Positions 38,132 through 64,000 of a DNA stretch of 64,000 nucleotides are shown here, one piece after another (the stretch's first letter is position 1; each line of letters starts with the position of its first letter). Location: positions 30,603,434-30,667,433 of the forward strand of contig NC_019859.2 of assembly GCF_002234675.1 (NCBI RefSeq), in the 5' to 3' direction. Source of the DNA: Oryzias latipes. Taxonomy: Eukaryota > Chordata > Actinopteri > Beloniformes > Adrianichthyidae. The translations under genes were made by a program, and so were the position numbers. The notes beneath the pieces are model-generated. The model was given only the letters and a program-made list of their open reading frames with translations, did not search any database and was not told the DNA's origin.

Positions 38132-38694
38132 ATCTCTATCTCTCTTTGTATATCTATAGTTTTTACAATAGATTTATTTTGATCATGAAGTGGATTACTC
38201 ACTGCGATTATCTGATCCCATTTCACACAGAGCATCAGTTCTTCAAAAAAACAAAAAGAAAATCTGCTGTAATGTTCTTCAGCTCTTTTGTTAAAAACTT
38301 CAGAAGTCCCGATTAGGATTTTGTTTATCTAAATTCCAGAAAACTTTGTTTATTTACATTTTATTAGCATAAGAACCAGATCTATGAAACTACAAGGACT
38401 GATGTTCAAACAGAAGGCAGTTGGAGGGAGACATCAGGTCAAAGCCAGCATTTCTGGTGGTGGTGGTGGGGGGGGGGGGGGATTCATTAACAGCAGAACA
38501 CTGAACCTCAGACTGCAGCTTTTACGTCCAGCAGCACTGATGTTATCGTTTCTTTACAAAAAAGACTAACTGAAACTCGTGATTTAAATTCCTTTAATTT
38601 TTATTTAACTGAGATAAATATTTTATCTTACCGATAATTCAGACTGCAGTTTTTAAATCTAAGCTTTTCTTTCTTTTCTTTTTTTTAAGAATAT

Positions 38695-39061
38695 TGTCAG
38701 GGTTATGACTTTTCCCTAACAAAGAGAAGAACCACACAGGAGATGAGAATTTTTTGCTAGACTTCTGCAGAAGGAGAAGCCCGTCCGTCACAGCGCAAGG
38801 CTGTCACAGAGGAGTTCTGCCTTCCCGGTGTATCCATCCTGGTTTTATTGGTGGCCGGGGTTGATAACATAAAAGTGAGTTATTCAATCAAGCAGTACAG
38901 GAACATCATATCTTGGATAGTCAGCACCAAGCATGTCAGTGTTTTCTTGATGAAAGATAGAACTGAGACGATCATATTATGGTGAATAGAGCGTGTAAGC
39001 AAATGATAATCAGGTAACCCAACAAATATGACTGTAAACGTGTTTACAAAAATTCTCTCCA
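38695..39061 (-). mobile_element. Candidate LTR, minus strand
   Basis: On the minus strand the segment runs TGGAGAG...CCCTGACA, so it has TG...CA ends, with an AATAAAA polyadenylation motif about 150 bp before the end. A purine-rich tract (GGAGGGAGGACAG) stands immediately before it, as expected for a polypurine tract before a 3' LTR. No matching second LTR was found in the window, so this is tentative. Confidence 0.4.
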
Positions 39062-39128
39062 CTGTCCTCCCTCCAAACTAACGTGCTTGTTGTGATTTTC
39101 TTTTACCAAGTGAGGCATCTTAGCTTTG

Positions 39129-40007
39129 TTACCTCACATAATTTTTGTCCTTTAGTTTGAATTCACATCCTTGGAGGTGACCTCCATCCACACGTTTGAA
39201 TTGTCCGAACCCTTTTGATTCCACAACAAGTTCATCATATTTAACAGGATTTTTTTGCATTTGGTACAACACGGTAACCCTTTTATCTCCAGATGGATTC
39301 CTGGTTTCATTAGGCCTCAGTACTTGATTCCCACAGGAGGAAAGTTCTTCAAAGGGGATGGTGTGAGCAGCAGAAGCTGAACCTTTAGCTGACTGTTTGC
39401 CCTCTAATAGGTGGCACCTCTTGACTTAAGAGATTGTTTGCAGAAGAAGCAGCTGGATAAACATCATCCACTGCGGTGGAGATTGTTGATGTGTTCCACT
39501 GGGATCAAATTAGAATGTGATTTGCAGTCCCAGAGAGTCAAACATGTCCATGAACATTTCTACTTTCCAATTAACAGCCATCTTTGGTTGTTAAATGTGC
39601 TGTTATAAGCCACTTCTTTTTTAGACTTTGTCTTTTGAACATGTGGACTCACAGCTTCTCCCTGAGGAGATGCTTGGACAATTTATTTTCAGTCTCTAAC
39701 TAGAGTACCAATGAGCTGAGGAGATGCTCAGCTTACCAGAGCTCCTCACCCACCAAACTCTGAGTTCCTCATTATTAATCACTAAACACCCCAACAGAAA
39801 GAGATATTGAAGCAATATTTTCCCTTTTGACTTATGCAATGGTCCTAAAAGGTGAAGGTCTAAACCTTTACCCATCCCACTCAGATAATCTACTGATCCT
39901 CCACAACTCTCTGTAGTCCAATGATCAGAACTGTCCCCGGGGAAGCAACTATGTTCTAGCATTGCTGTTGCACCATATTTAGTCACTGGGGCCTGGCGTT
40001 GATGCAC
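39129..40007 (-). other. Two unassigned minus-strand open frames upstream of the candidate LTR
   Basis: A frame of about 95 codons without stops (39414 down to 39129) includes PNETRNPSGDKRV and ESKGFGQFKRVDGG. A 103-codon ATG frame (40007-39696) contains a hydrophobic stretch LLQYLFLLGCLVI. I do not recognise either. Their position directly upstream of an LTR-like segment suggests remnants of an LTR element, but a host exon cannot be excluded. Confidence 0.3.
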
Positions 40008-42681
40008 TAAAGTTACACAGAAAGCTGCTGAGATTCCATACAGAAGCCACTCTCCTTATATGGCACGCACTGCAGCCTCCCTGTTTTCCTCATCCCTCCC
40101 TCTGTCCGTCTCCCATCCTGTCTCTGCTGAGGTTTCCAGGCTGTCTATCTGCCTCTCTCATGTCCTCTATGGAGTTGGCAGAGGACTCTGAAGGCACTCC
40201 TCGTTGCTCCCCAAGTCCATTAAGCTTCACACATGGACACACCAACGCGGGGCTCCGCTTCTGGCGCAAAGCAGTTTGCAGCTTTCACCCGGGGCCATGA
40301 TTTACTGTAGCAAATAGAACTGTGTCCTTATATAGGAAGTTCCAATGGAAACAGAAGGGATGTGGTGGGAAAGCAAATGGGGGGGGGGGGGGGGGGCTGT
40401 TTGGATAGTGAAATGTGATGTGAGCAAGCAAAGGCAACATGAGTGGGATCTGCATGATTCCTGCTGTGAATTACGAGATTTGCTTTTGAGGGAAACTCTC
40501 CAGACAGTTTACAGTAAAAAGGGAAGTCCTGCTCTGTGTGCAGCTGCTTTGCCTTATGAGGAGAGGGAACACATTACAGTATCAATACATTCTGCTAGAT
40601 GCACGAACAAACAAATATCTGGTTTGATGGACTGATATTGTAGAATTGAAACCATTTTTTTTTGTTCTTTTTTTTTTTTTAGCACATACTCAATGTCTAT
40701 TTGTGTAAATCAACTATTCCAGGTCTAATAGTTCAGGTGCAGATATGAGGAGGCCACATCTGCCAACAAGCCCCAGTACAGCCGTATTTACCAAATATGC
40801 TCTTCTACTTGCATCAGCCCAATTATTTCAATCAGGTCCTCCTTAAGCTTATACTCCCTGAAAGTGCAAATCACACCAATAAATCACTCAACGCAAAAAC
40901 ATATTAAACGTCTCAAGAACAATTATAAAAGCAAAACAAAAGTTAATTTAAAATAAAAAATAATTTCCAGGAAATCAAAATGAAACGTAAAGAAAACAAG
41001 AAGCAGGGGAAAAGGTAGGTATGAGTCATCACTGATCGGATGATGACGTTTGTCCATCATTTCAACCGAATGTCATTTGGCATGAAGCGATGCTGGATCT
41101 GCTCTGTAATCATCATTAAAATTGATAATAAGAAGACACATTTCAAAAATTCAAACATCAAAAATCCGTCATTATCCCATCAGCGACAGTTCCTTTTCCA
41201 GTGTCTTTTTGTGCTTTGTTTTTTAACACTTCATTTTCATTTCTAAAATGTTTCATTTTGATTTCTTTTTTTTGGAATTGGGTTTTGGTTTCTGAAAGGT
41301 CGTTTTGATTGCTTAAATGTGATTTATTTTTTATTTTTTTATTTGTTTTACTTCTTAAATTCATGTTGCGATCTTGTTGTAATAATGTTGTAATGTCTTT
41401 GTGTTGAGTGATAAGTTGGTGTGATTTGAACTTCAGGGCCACCGTACATTGCACTCCTGCAAATTGATTGACAAAAAGCTAAAGCTGAAAAGAATTCTTC
41501 ATAAAATCAAACAAAACTTTTCCCTTTTTTCATAAAACTGATCTTTTTTTTTTCTCTAAAGAAGAGCAAAGACAAAATACTAGTTTAGCCTGATAAAATA
41601 TTCTTAAAAGAATGCACTGCTGTAACAAACCATCAATGTAAAGCATTCTTTTTGCTTTTTCTATCTTGTTTTGCAGGTGTTTGTCCATGTCTCTTGGTGG
41701 TTCTTTATCCATTCTTTCGTGGTAAATTGTTCTTTCTCCTCCGTTTCCAAGAGCGTTTCACACAAAGGATAATAATCTTGATTTACCTCCACTGATTGAT
41801 CGCAGTACTGACATCTGACTGTTTAATTCAAAACATTCTGAGTCACGTTAGAGGTATGTTTGGGTGATAGTTTTTCTCAAACATTCCACACTGTACTGAA
41901 ATCATATAAAAATACCAAATGGTCCTTTAGTTTTTTGATAACTGCACCTGAGGAAGGTGCCATTTACCTAAAGCAGAGAAATTGAAGTAGAACATCTAGA
42001 GTAAAAAGACAGACTTCTTTAATGTTTTCGATGTTTATGGTCTGGATTTGACAAGCAGGGATGTTACCCACAGACAATGAGCTCGATTATGAAGCACCGA
42101 AAAATCAAGACATTCAAGGACTCTCAATTTCCTGTAGGATTATTCGCCTCTTCAATTTGTACTCTTCTCAATGTTGTAGTTTGAACTGCAACAACAGTAA
42201 AGTCTATGACAATGACTTTTACAATTCATGACTTTTTTAGGAAAGCAATCCTGTTCCCTCCCACAGTGCAAAAGATGCAAGGGAATTCAAATGTTTCTTA
42301 AGGAAAGATGATGTGATACCAGCTAAAAGAATGAAACCCTCAACTGGGATTCTGGGACGTTCTTCTACACCCAGTCATCCCAATCCCAAAAGTTCCTTTT
42401 TATTATGTTACATAGGGAAAATTTAAATCTTTTTCCAATCAGGCTCCCTTTGATTTTATGATGCTGTTTCAGTACCTTAACGTATTTAGACTCTCGCATC
42501 CAAAGAGTTGCTATGGTGTTTGGGGGTGGCGTCCAGTTACAGTTTGTATACATTAAGCACATATTTGGCTTCTAAAGAGCTCTGGTCTCATCTCCCTGAA
42601 AGGGGCTCTGCAGAGCATTTATTTCACAGGAGTCTCAAATGGTTAGGGTCCATTGCTGATGTTTGGAAGAGTAGCTACCCC

Positions 42682-42752
<71 letters not shown>
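42682..42752. repeat. (GAT)n microsatellite
   Basis: About 23 uninterrupted GAT trinucleotides. The + strand ORF across it encodes only poly-Asp and has no flanking coding signature. Confidence 0.95.
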
Positions 42753-42753
<1 letters not shown>

Positions 42754-43370
42754 CAACAAAGTAGCACAAGTCTTATCCTTGGTAATAAAAACTCTTTACA
42801 TGGGCATTCAGTTGAAACTGTCAAGCATATATAAAACATTTGCTCTGAGAAAGTGCAGAAAACTGTTTAACGTCAGTCATGTTTTTGCCCTTTATTCTCG
42901 TCTGTAATCCTGTGTGTCACCGTTACTGTTACAGCTAATAACCAATCAAAATCAGTTTACATGAGAAATTTAGAGGTAGGCTATGGCACAATATCAATTA
43001 GGATGAACTACGTCATCTTCAGGTATTCTGGTTGCTGATTCATCACTTTACCACGTCCCTCATCAATTAGTCCTCACTCTGAGTCCAACCGTCAAAAACT
43101 TCAGACTAATCATGTTCAATTCCTGTTTCACTATTAAATCTTTTAATCACTTTCAAGATCTCTCCTTATTGAAGTGCATGTTTGTATAAAAGAGAGACCA
43201 GCATCTCCACATGTACTTTCTACCTGGCTCATGTGGATGAGATCTTCCCAAACAAGGAAAAGTACAAATAAAAACATTGCTCATTGAAATTTTTCAATGG
43301 GAGCAGTAAGATGCTGACACCCTGTAAAAAAGCTAGAATAAAAACTTTATAGATATTGCTAAAAAAGAAT

Positions 43371-43627
43371 GGGCTGTAGGATGGAGTAGTGGTTGGTGCT
43401 CTTGCCTCATGTCGAGAGCCCTGGTTCCATTTCCAGCTGGGCTCTCCCACAGTTCAAAAACACAAGTTGTAGGTTGATTGATGATTCCAAATTCGACCTA
43501 GGTGTGCATGTGTGCAACAGACTGATGACCTGTTCAGGATGGACCTGGCCTTTGCCCAACAGTAGCTGGGTTGGCTCCAGCAACCCCATCACCCTGAAAG
43601 GGATTCAGCAGGTTTAGAAGACTGATG
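43371..43627 (+). mobile_element. tRNA-derived SINE copy, intergenic
   Basis: Same family as 16256 and 58151: head GGCTGTAGGATGGAGTAGTGGTTGG, degraded B box GGTTCCATTTCC, body AGGTTGATTGATGATTCCAAATT, and tail GGCTCCAGCAACCCC...GAAAGGGATTCAGCAGG. Part of the mid-body is deleted. Confidence 0.7.
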
Positions 43628-44029
43628 CATTTAAAAGAATGGGTTATAATGAATAAAAGCTTAATTTTTACTTTCATCTGTTACAATTGTGAGGTGATAG
43701 TTCATAAGAGCAACGTAAAGTATCGGGGAAGTGTTTGTCATCTTTTTTTTTTTTTAACGAGTCCACTTTAAAGCTGTGACTGATCATCTATAATGACGTT
43801 CTATTTATTAAAGCCTTTAAAATTATGTACCTTTTCAACAAAATGAAAAGATAAATTTAGCTTCTAAAACCTTGGAGAACCAATGGGGTCAAATTTGGCC
43901 ACCCTTTTTTTCCGTTTTTTGGCTTAATTGCTGCTACCAAAATGGAACAAACAAACAATGTCAAGTTAACTTTAAAATTCTTTAAAAACAAATCTGACAT
44001 TTTCAGTGGGTTCTGCAGGGTTAAAAACC

Positions 44030-45080
44030 ATTGACTACATATGAAAACTGGACCGAGTGAGTAGCATTTGACTTACATCCGGTTTCAACTGAATTAGGTT
44101 AATTCAGTCACCATTTTCCCGGGATACGGCTTTTGCCATGTTGGAGCCAGACAGCCTTAATAAGCAGAGATTGATCCGTGTCGGTCTGAGTCAACATTTA
44201 CATGGCAACCACCCCTTCCACTCAAGGCGGCCTCGGAAGAATCTGTTCATCAAACGGTTCGAACATTCAACGTGAATGTACAAAAATTGGACTGAGTGAC
44301 TCATCTCCCCTCACGTTCCAAATAGGAAGTAGCTGCTGGCTCCAGGAAGCCAAAATCCCATAGACTTCTATTTAGAAATAAACAGCTATTACTCAGTCAT
44401 TCTATTGGTCAGAACAACTATTCTTGCTCTGATACATGCTTTAAAATGATCCTGCTAATTCATTTTTTTTCTTTATCTCAAGTCATTCAAATTATAAACT
44501 GACCAAACAAATGCGTCAATAACAGCTTGTCATGTCCGCTGGGCCCCACCTTTGCAAAATGTTTGATTGACGCATTCTCCTGAGCACGCTTTAAGAGGAG
44601 GGAGTATGCACTTCCAACAAGCTAACCCCTGATTGACGACATTAAGAGCTACAGGAATGTTGACTCAGGTCAATCACTGCTTACTAACCTCGTCTGGATC
44701 CAACATGGCGGCGTACGTATCGCAGAACAATGGCGACAGAATTGGCCTTATTTCTCTGGAGCTGGAAGTAAGGCATTTTCCATGGGTGACGTCACACTCG
44801 CTTAGTCCAGTTCTCGTATACCGTCCATTGTTCAACGTGACTCCACCTACTTTTATGGAGGCATCCAATTGGTCAGTTTATAACTTGAATAACTTGCGCT
44901 ATAGCAAAAAATATCATGAAAAAAAGAAAACGGTATCAGAGCACGAATTGTTATTCTGACCAATAGATGTTTATTTGTCAGTAGAAGTCTATGGGATTTT
45001 GGCTTCTTGGAGCCAGCAGGTACTTTCTGTTTGGAATGGCAGGGGGAGGGGTCACTAAGGCCAGTTCTAATAGACAATGG
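44030..45080. mobile_element. Foldback repeat family, copies B and C in inverted arrangement
   Basis: The left end at about 44030 (TTGACTACATATGAAAACTGGAC) and the right end at about 45050-45080 resemble those of 4430-5327. Blocks at 44318-44410 (GGAAGTAGCTGCTGGCTCC...CCCATAGACTTCTATT) and 44963-45035 are reverse complements of each other. An internal inverted terminus lies at about 44792-44835. The structure looks like two copies inserted head to head or one nested in another. Confidence 0.6.
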
Positions 45081-45179
45081 TAAAACATGAATTAAAAAAA
45101 AACTTAAATTGTTTTTCAGGGTTTACAGTTTAACGTTTGGATTTTCCAAATCTAAACATGAACTGATGTTTGTCACTTG

Positions 45180-45424
45180 TTCATGAAGAAGCTGTTTCGT
45201 CTCCTGTGATGGCCTCCTCTCCACGCCGCTTCCTGGAGATGGGCGGCGCCGGGGGGGAGCGGGGGGGAGGGGTGGGGAGGAGGGGGGGTTACATCTTAAA
45301 TCGTGAAGCCTTTAAATGGACCGGGCTCATTTGGACTGTTTGCTTGTGGACTATCCTCTTTAAAGCCACCTCCAAGCTCCAGCTCTCCTCCTCCGAACTG
45401 CTCCGAATTCCTGCAGGTTCTGTG
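45180..45424 (+). promoter_or_regulatory. myh11: Candidate myh11 promoter and non-coding exon 1
   Basis: The first coding exon is preceded by a clear splice acceptor at 47806, so a 5' non-coding exon must lie upstream, as in mammalian MYH11. A good candidate ends at 45423 before GTGAGT. About 60 bp upstream is a TATA-like TTTAAA (45359-45364). Further up are a CArG-like CCTTTAAATGG (45309-45319; one A/T too many) and a G-rich tract (45241-45288). RNA evidence is needed for the exon itself. Confidence 0.4.
45241..45288 (+). repeat. G-rich tract, potential G-quadruplex
   Basis: At least five runs of four or more G within 48 bp on the + strand (three of them seven G long), separated by one to four bases. 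It lies about 70 bp upstream of the TATA-like motif of the candidate myh11 promoter. Confidence 0.8.
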
Positions 45425-45825
45425 TGAGTAGCCTTAGTTTGAAACGAGGAACACCTGTCAGTCAGCTGCGCCTGTCCGGTTACCTGTGCAGGCCTAGAGA
45501 AGACCGAGCAAGTACAAAAAAAAAAAAATTGGGTTATATTTTAGAAAATACAACCACCGCGATCGAAAGAAAACTTTCTGTTTTCGCTTATATTTTGCTT
45601 CTGAAATTTTCAGTGAAAATAATGTATTTGTGTCTCTGCAAAGCATTGTGTGACTGTGTCATTTAAAAAAATGCTCTGCTGAAGACAGTTGTGTTCACGT
45701 CAGGGTAAAATGTAAACTTTGTGTCAGATTCATCGGTCTAAATCTGCTGTAAGTGTACAGAATAATATCAGAGATGAGTGCAATCCAATGTAAAGTGAAC
45801 CTCTGACTGTGGCGTTTCCTGTTTT

Positions 45826-45835
45826 CCAAATATGG
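45826..45835 (+). promoter_or_regulatory. myh11: CArG box (SRF site), perfect consensus
   Basis: CCAAATATGG fits CC(A/T)6GG exactly. It would be about 400 bp into the inferred first intron of myh11. SRF with myocardin drives smooth-muscle myosin genes through CArG boxes in mammals. Confidence 0.5.
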
Positions 45836-47172
45836 TGACATAAGGCTCCATGTCTGTGATGCATGTTTGAAAAAAACAAAAAACAAAAAAATCAGGAAAC
45901 TGCAGGACCCAAAAAAATATCTCTATGTCAAGCTGGTTTCTTAGCATGAATCTTTCTCTCCCGTGTTTCTCTGAACTTTTTTTGTGGCTGTTTTTATTCT
46001 TATTTTTTTATTATTAATATATTGAGGCATGTAAATTATAAAAGTAAAGTGAAATAATTTCAGAGAGGAAATGAGTTTCAATAGGCCATTGGGTCAAACT
46101 CACTCAACTAAAAATAGCAAAGTCAAAAATCCACCACTTTATTGTTTCTGACACTGGAACAGTGATTGTTTATAATGAAAGTTAATGAGCATTTTTGTTT
46201 TCTTTCAAACAGTGCAATAATGAACCAAACCAAGATGCATCATTGACTTTGTTCCGGGTCAAGCACAAGTTGACGTTCCAGTGTTTTTCTTTTCTCCTGT
46301 CTGCTAAGCTTCGTGAGGTGATGATGGGAACGTTTTCATGAGTGAGCTGCTCTGCCTCATGTTTCATTCGCTCTGCGTGGGTTTGCAGTGATAGAGCAGA
46401 AACCCGTTGTCACGGCAGACAGTGTGGCAGCCAGATTTAGGTTCATCACTCCAAAGGGTAATGATGATGAGGAGGAGGAAGAAGAAGAGGACCGATGTAA
46501 TTATAGCTGAATAGAGAGGGAGATACAGGAAAAATCCACTTTGATTTGCATATGTGGCTTTGACAAAAGCTCTGACTTCTCTGTGAAGGTCTTGACTTTT
46601 TTGTTTCTTTTTTGGTTTATTTATTAGTTTATTTTGTAAACTTGGAAAAAATATGAGGTTATTCTTTGTTTGAATATTTAAAAAAAGTGGGGAGGTTTTA
46701 TATTTCACTATATCCACCGGAACACATAATAATGGAATACATGTAGAAGATATTTAACTAACTTGATAAATTAACTATCTAGAAAACAAAGGATAATTGT
46801 GTAGTTTCCTTAAATTTGAAGAAAAAATATGTGTTTCTTTAGTTGAGAGAAGGTTGTGGATATAAGAGGAGTGAAAAAGGCTAGGGAGCTTTTTTAGTTT
46901 TTTAAATTTTATTTATTTATTTATTTTTAACTTGGTTTCGTTTTTGGTTTTTAGAAACGTTTGCCTGCAGGTTCCTGAAGAGTCAAGTGCATGTGAAGAT
47001 TTTACACTTATTTACGTTACTTCTGACCCAGACATGGATTGGATCCAGTGCCCTGTTGCATTTTTAAAATGAACACAGCCAGGGGCCGCTTAAAACCCTA
47101 TCCCCCTCATGGTTTCTGCTTTGCTGTTATCATTTTGCAGTAAACGACGGAGCAGGCAGGAGACATACTATT

Positions 47173-47262
47173 CCCTATATGGGCTTTGTTTGGGACTGCT
47201 CTTGCCTTGCTGTTTAGGTCTGCAGAAAAGAGTTGTGCTCCAGAGAAGGAGCCCATATATGG
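47173..47262 (+). promoter_or_regulatory. myh11: Paired CArG elements in the inferred myh11 intron 1
   Basis: CCCTATATGG (47173-47182; one deviation) and CCATATATGG (47253-47262; perfect) lie 80 bp apart, about 570 bp before the start codon. The spacing is close to eight helical turns. The block between them contains no repeat that I recognise, which suggests a conserved enhancer. Confidence 0.55.
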
Positions 47263-47829
47263 TCATCGTAGCACGAGACCGAAGCCTCCAGCAGGAGACA
47301 CGGAGAGGGGGCAGATGGAGGCTGGGAGATGTGAAAAAATTAAGCCGAGAATCAGTAATTAAGTATGAGTGCACAGAGAATGAATGGTTTGAGCTTATTT
47401 CAGGAAAAAAAAAACTGCTGACAGAATAGCTCAGAGCTCATTGGAATCCATTTCCCATCAGCAGTCTTCATCGGGGGGGGGCTTGAACACTTCCCTTGTG
47501 GTTTGTGTGAAAGTGTAAGGTCGAGAGGGGGTGAAGGTCTGTGAGAATGGCTGCCCCTCTGGAACTTCTTGATGGAAGAAACTTTTTAACTCTTTAAGCT
47601 GAAACGCCACACAGATAACTTCTCCGGATAGTCGCAAGCGTTCTCCTCTAACCCAAAGACTAATGCTCTCCACAATGGGAGCAGGACAACTGTGGGACCC
47701 ATTGGCTTGTTCTCCGTCACCACGTTCTAAATATATTCAATGTTTCCTAAAGCTTTTTGGTTTCTGCCACTTGGGTTCTCTGACATTATTTTGTTCTCGT
47801 CAACAGCTGGCTTTCTCCCTTAAGCCAAG

Positions 47830-64000
<16,171 letters not shown>

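Larger units (their letters stand above)
38140..43370. other. Intergenic DNA between cep20 and myh11, mostly unassigned
   Basis: Apart from the candidate LTR remnant I see no gene. Homopolymer G runs occur at about 38466-38481 and 40378-40397. Stretches 40640-42640 are AT-rich without definable element ends. Confidence 0.45.

Noticed and set aside
42653..42907. ORF with a long poly-Asp stretch
   Set aside because: It is a translated (GAT)n microsatellite without any other protein feature.
47109..47429. 106-codon ORF upstream of myh11
   Set aside because: No domain; the region reads better as a regulatory block with CArG boxes.

Overview
The window is animal nuclear DNA, almost certainly from a teleost fish. 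Genes are split into many short exons with consensus GT/AG splice sites, introns are a few hundred bp to 6 kb, and the repeats (DANA/Mermaid-like tRNA SINEs, hAT-type MITEs, a Tc1 remnant, an RLE-type LINE) are those typical of fish. A medaka-like (Oryzias) genome is possible, but I cannot prove the species. No bacterial, CRISPR or organellar content was seen.

Three protein genes lie on the + strand, head to tail. (1) An ABCC6/MRP6-type ABC transporter fills about 2.9-31.25 kb. I could rebuild all 31 coding exons (3323-30006) in a continuous reading frame of 1510 codons, with TMD0, L0, TMD1, NBD1, linker, TMD2 and NBD2, followed by a 3' UTR with AATAAA. (2) cep20 (FOPNL/FOR20), a small LisH-domain centriolar-satellite protein, is complete in four exons (34314-36796; 140 codons), with an NRF1 palindrome and a CRE-like site just upstream. 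(3) myh11, smooth-muscle myosin heavy chain, starts at 47830 and runs off the right edge. Twelve coding exons give the first ~481 residues of the motor head, including the P-loop, switch I and switch II. A non-coding first exon near 45.4 kb is inferred, with CArG boxes in the inferred first intron.

The relative orientation abcc6 > cep20 > myh11 equals that of human 16p13.11 (ABCC6, CEP20 and MYH11 on one strand). Human ABCC1, which lies between them on the opposite strand, is absent here. Orientation plus sequence therefore favours ABCC6 over ABCC1 for the first gene.

The non-genic DNA is repeat-rich. It holds: a pair of 205-bp TTAA-flanked MITEs 50 kb apart in opposite orientation; a hAT element with a perfect 8-bp target duplication that carries a solo LTR inside it; a second hAT MITE (13.2-13.8 kb); a 953-bp terminal-inverted-repeat element (37.2-38.1 kb) with internal palindromes; a foldback repeat family (4.4-5.3, 44.0-45.1 and 54.5 kb); the 3' half of an RLE-encoding LINE between TA microsatellites in abcc6 intron 12; a PNMA-type gag fragment with a tRNA-Lys primer-binding site just upstream of cep20; a probable LTR and unassigned open frames on the minus strand (38.7-40.0 kb); and a decayed Tc1-like transposase in myh11. 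I found no convincing new multi-gene system. The most useful leads are the myh11 regulatory cluster, the unassigned 953-bp TIR element and the PNMA-type retroelement fragment.
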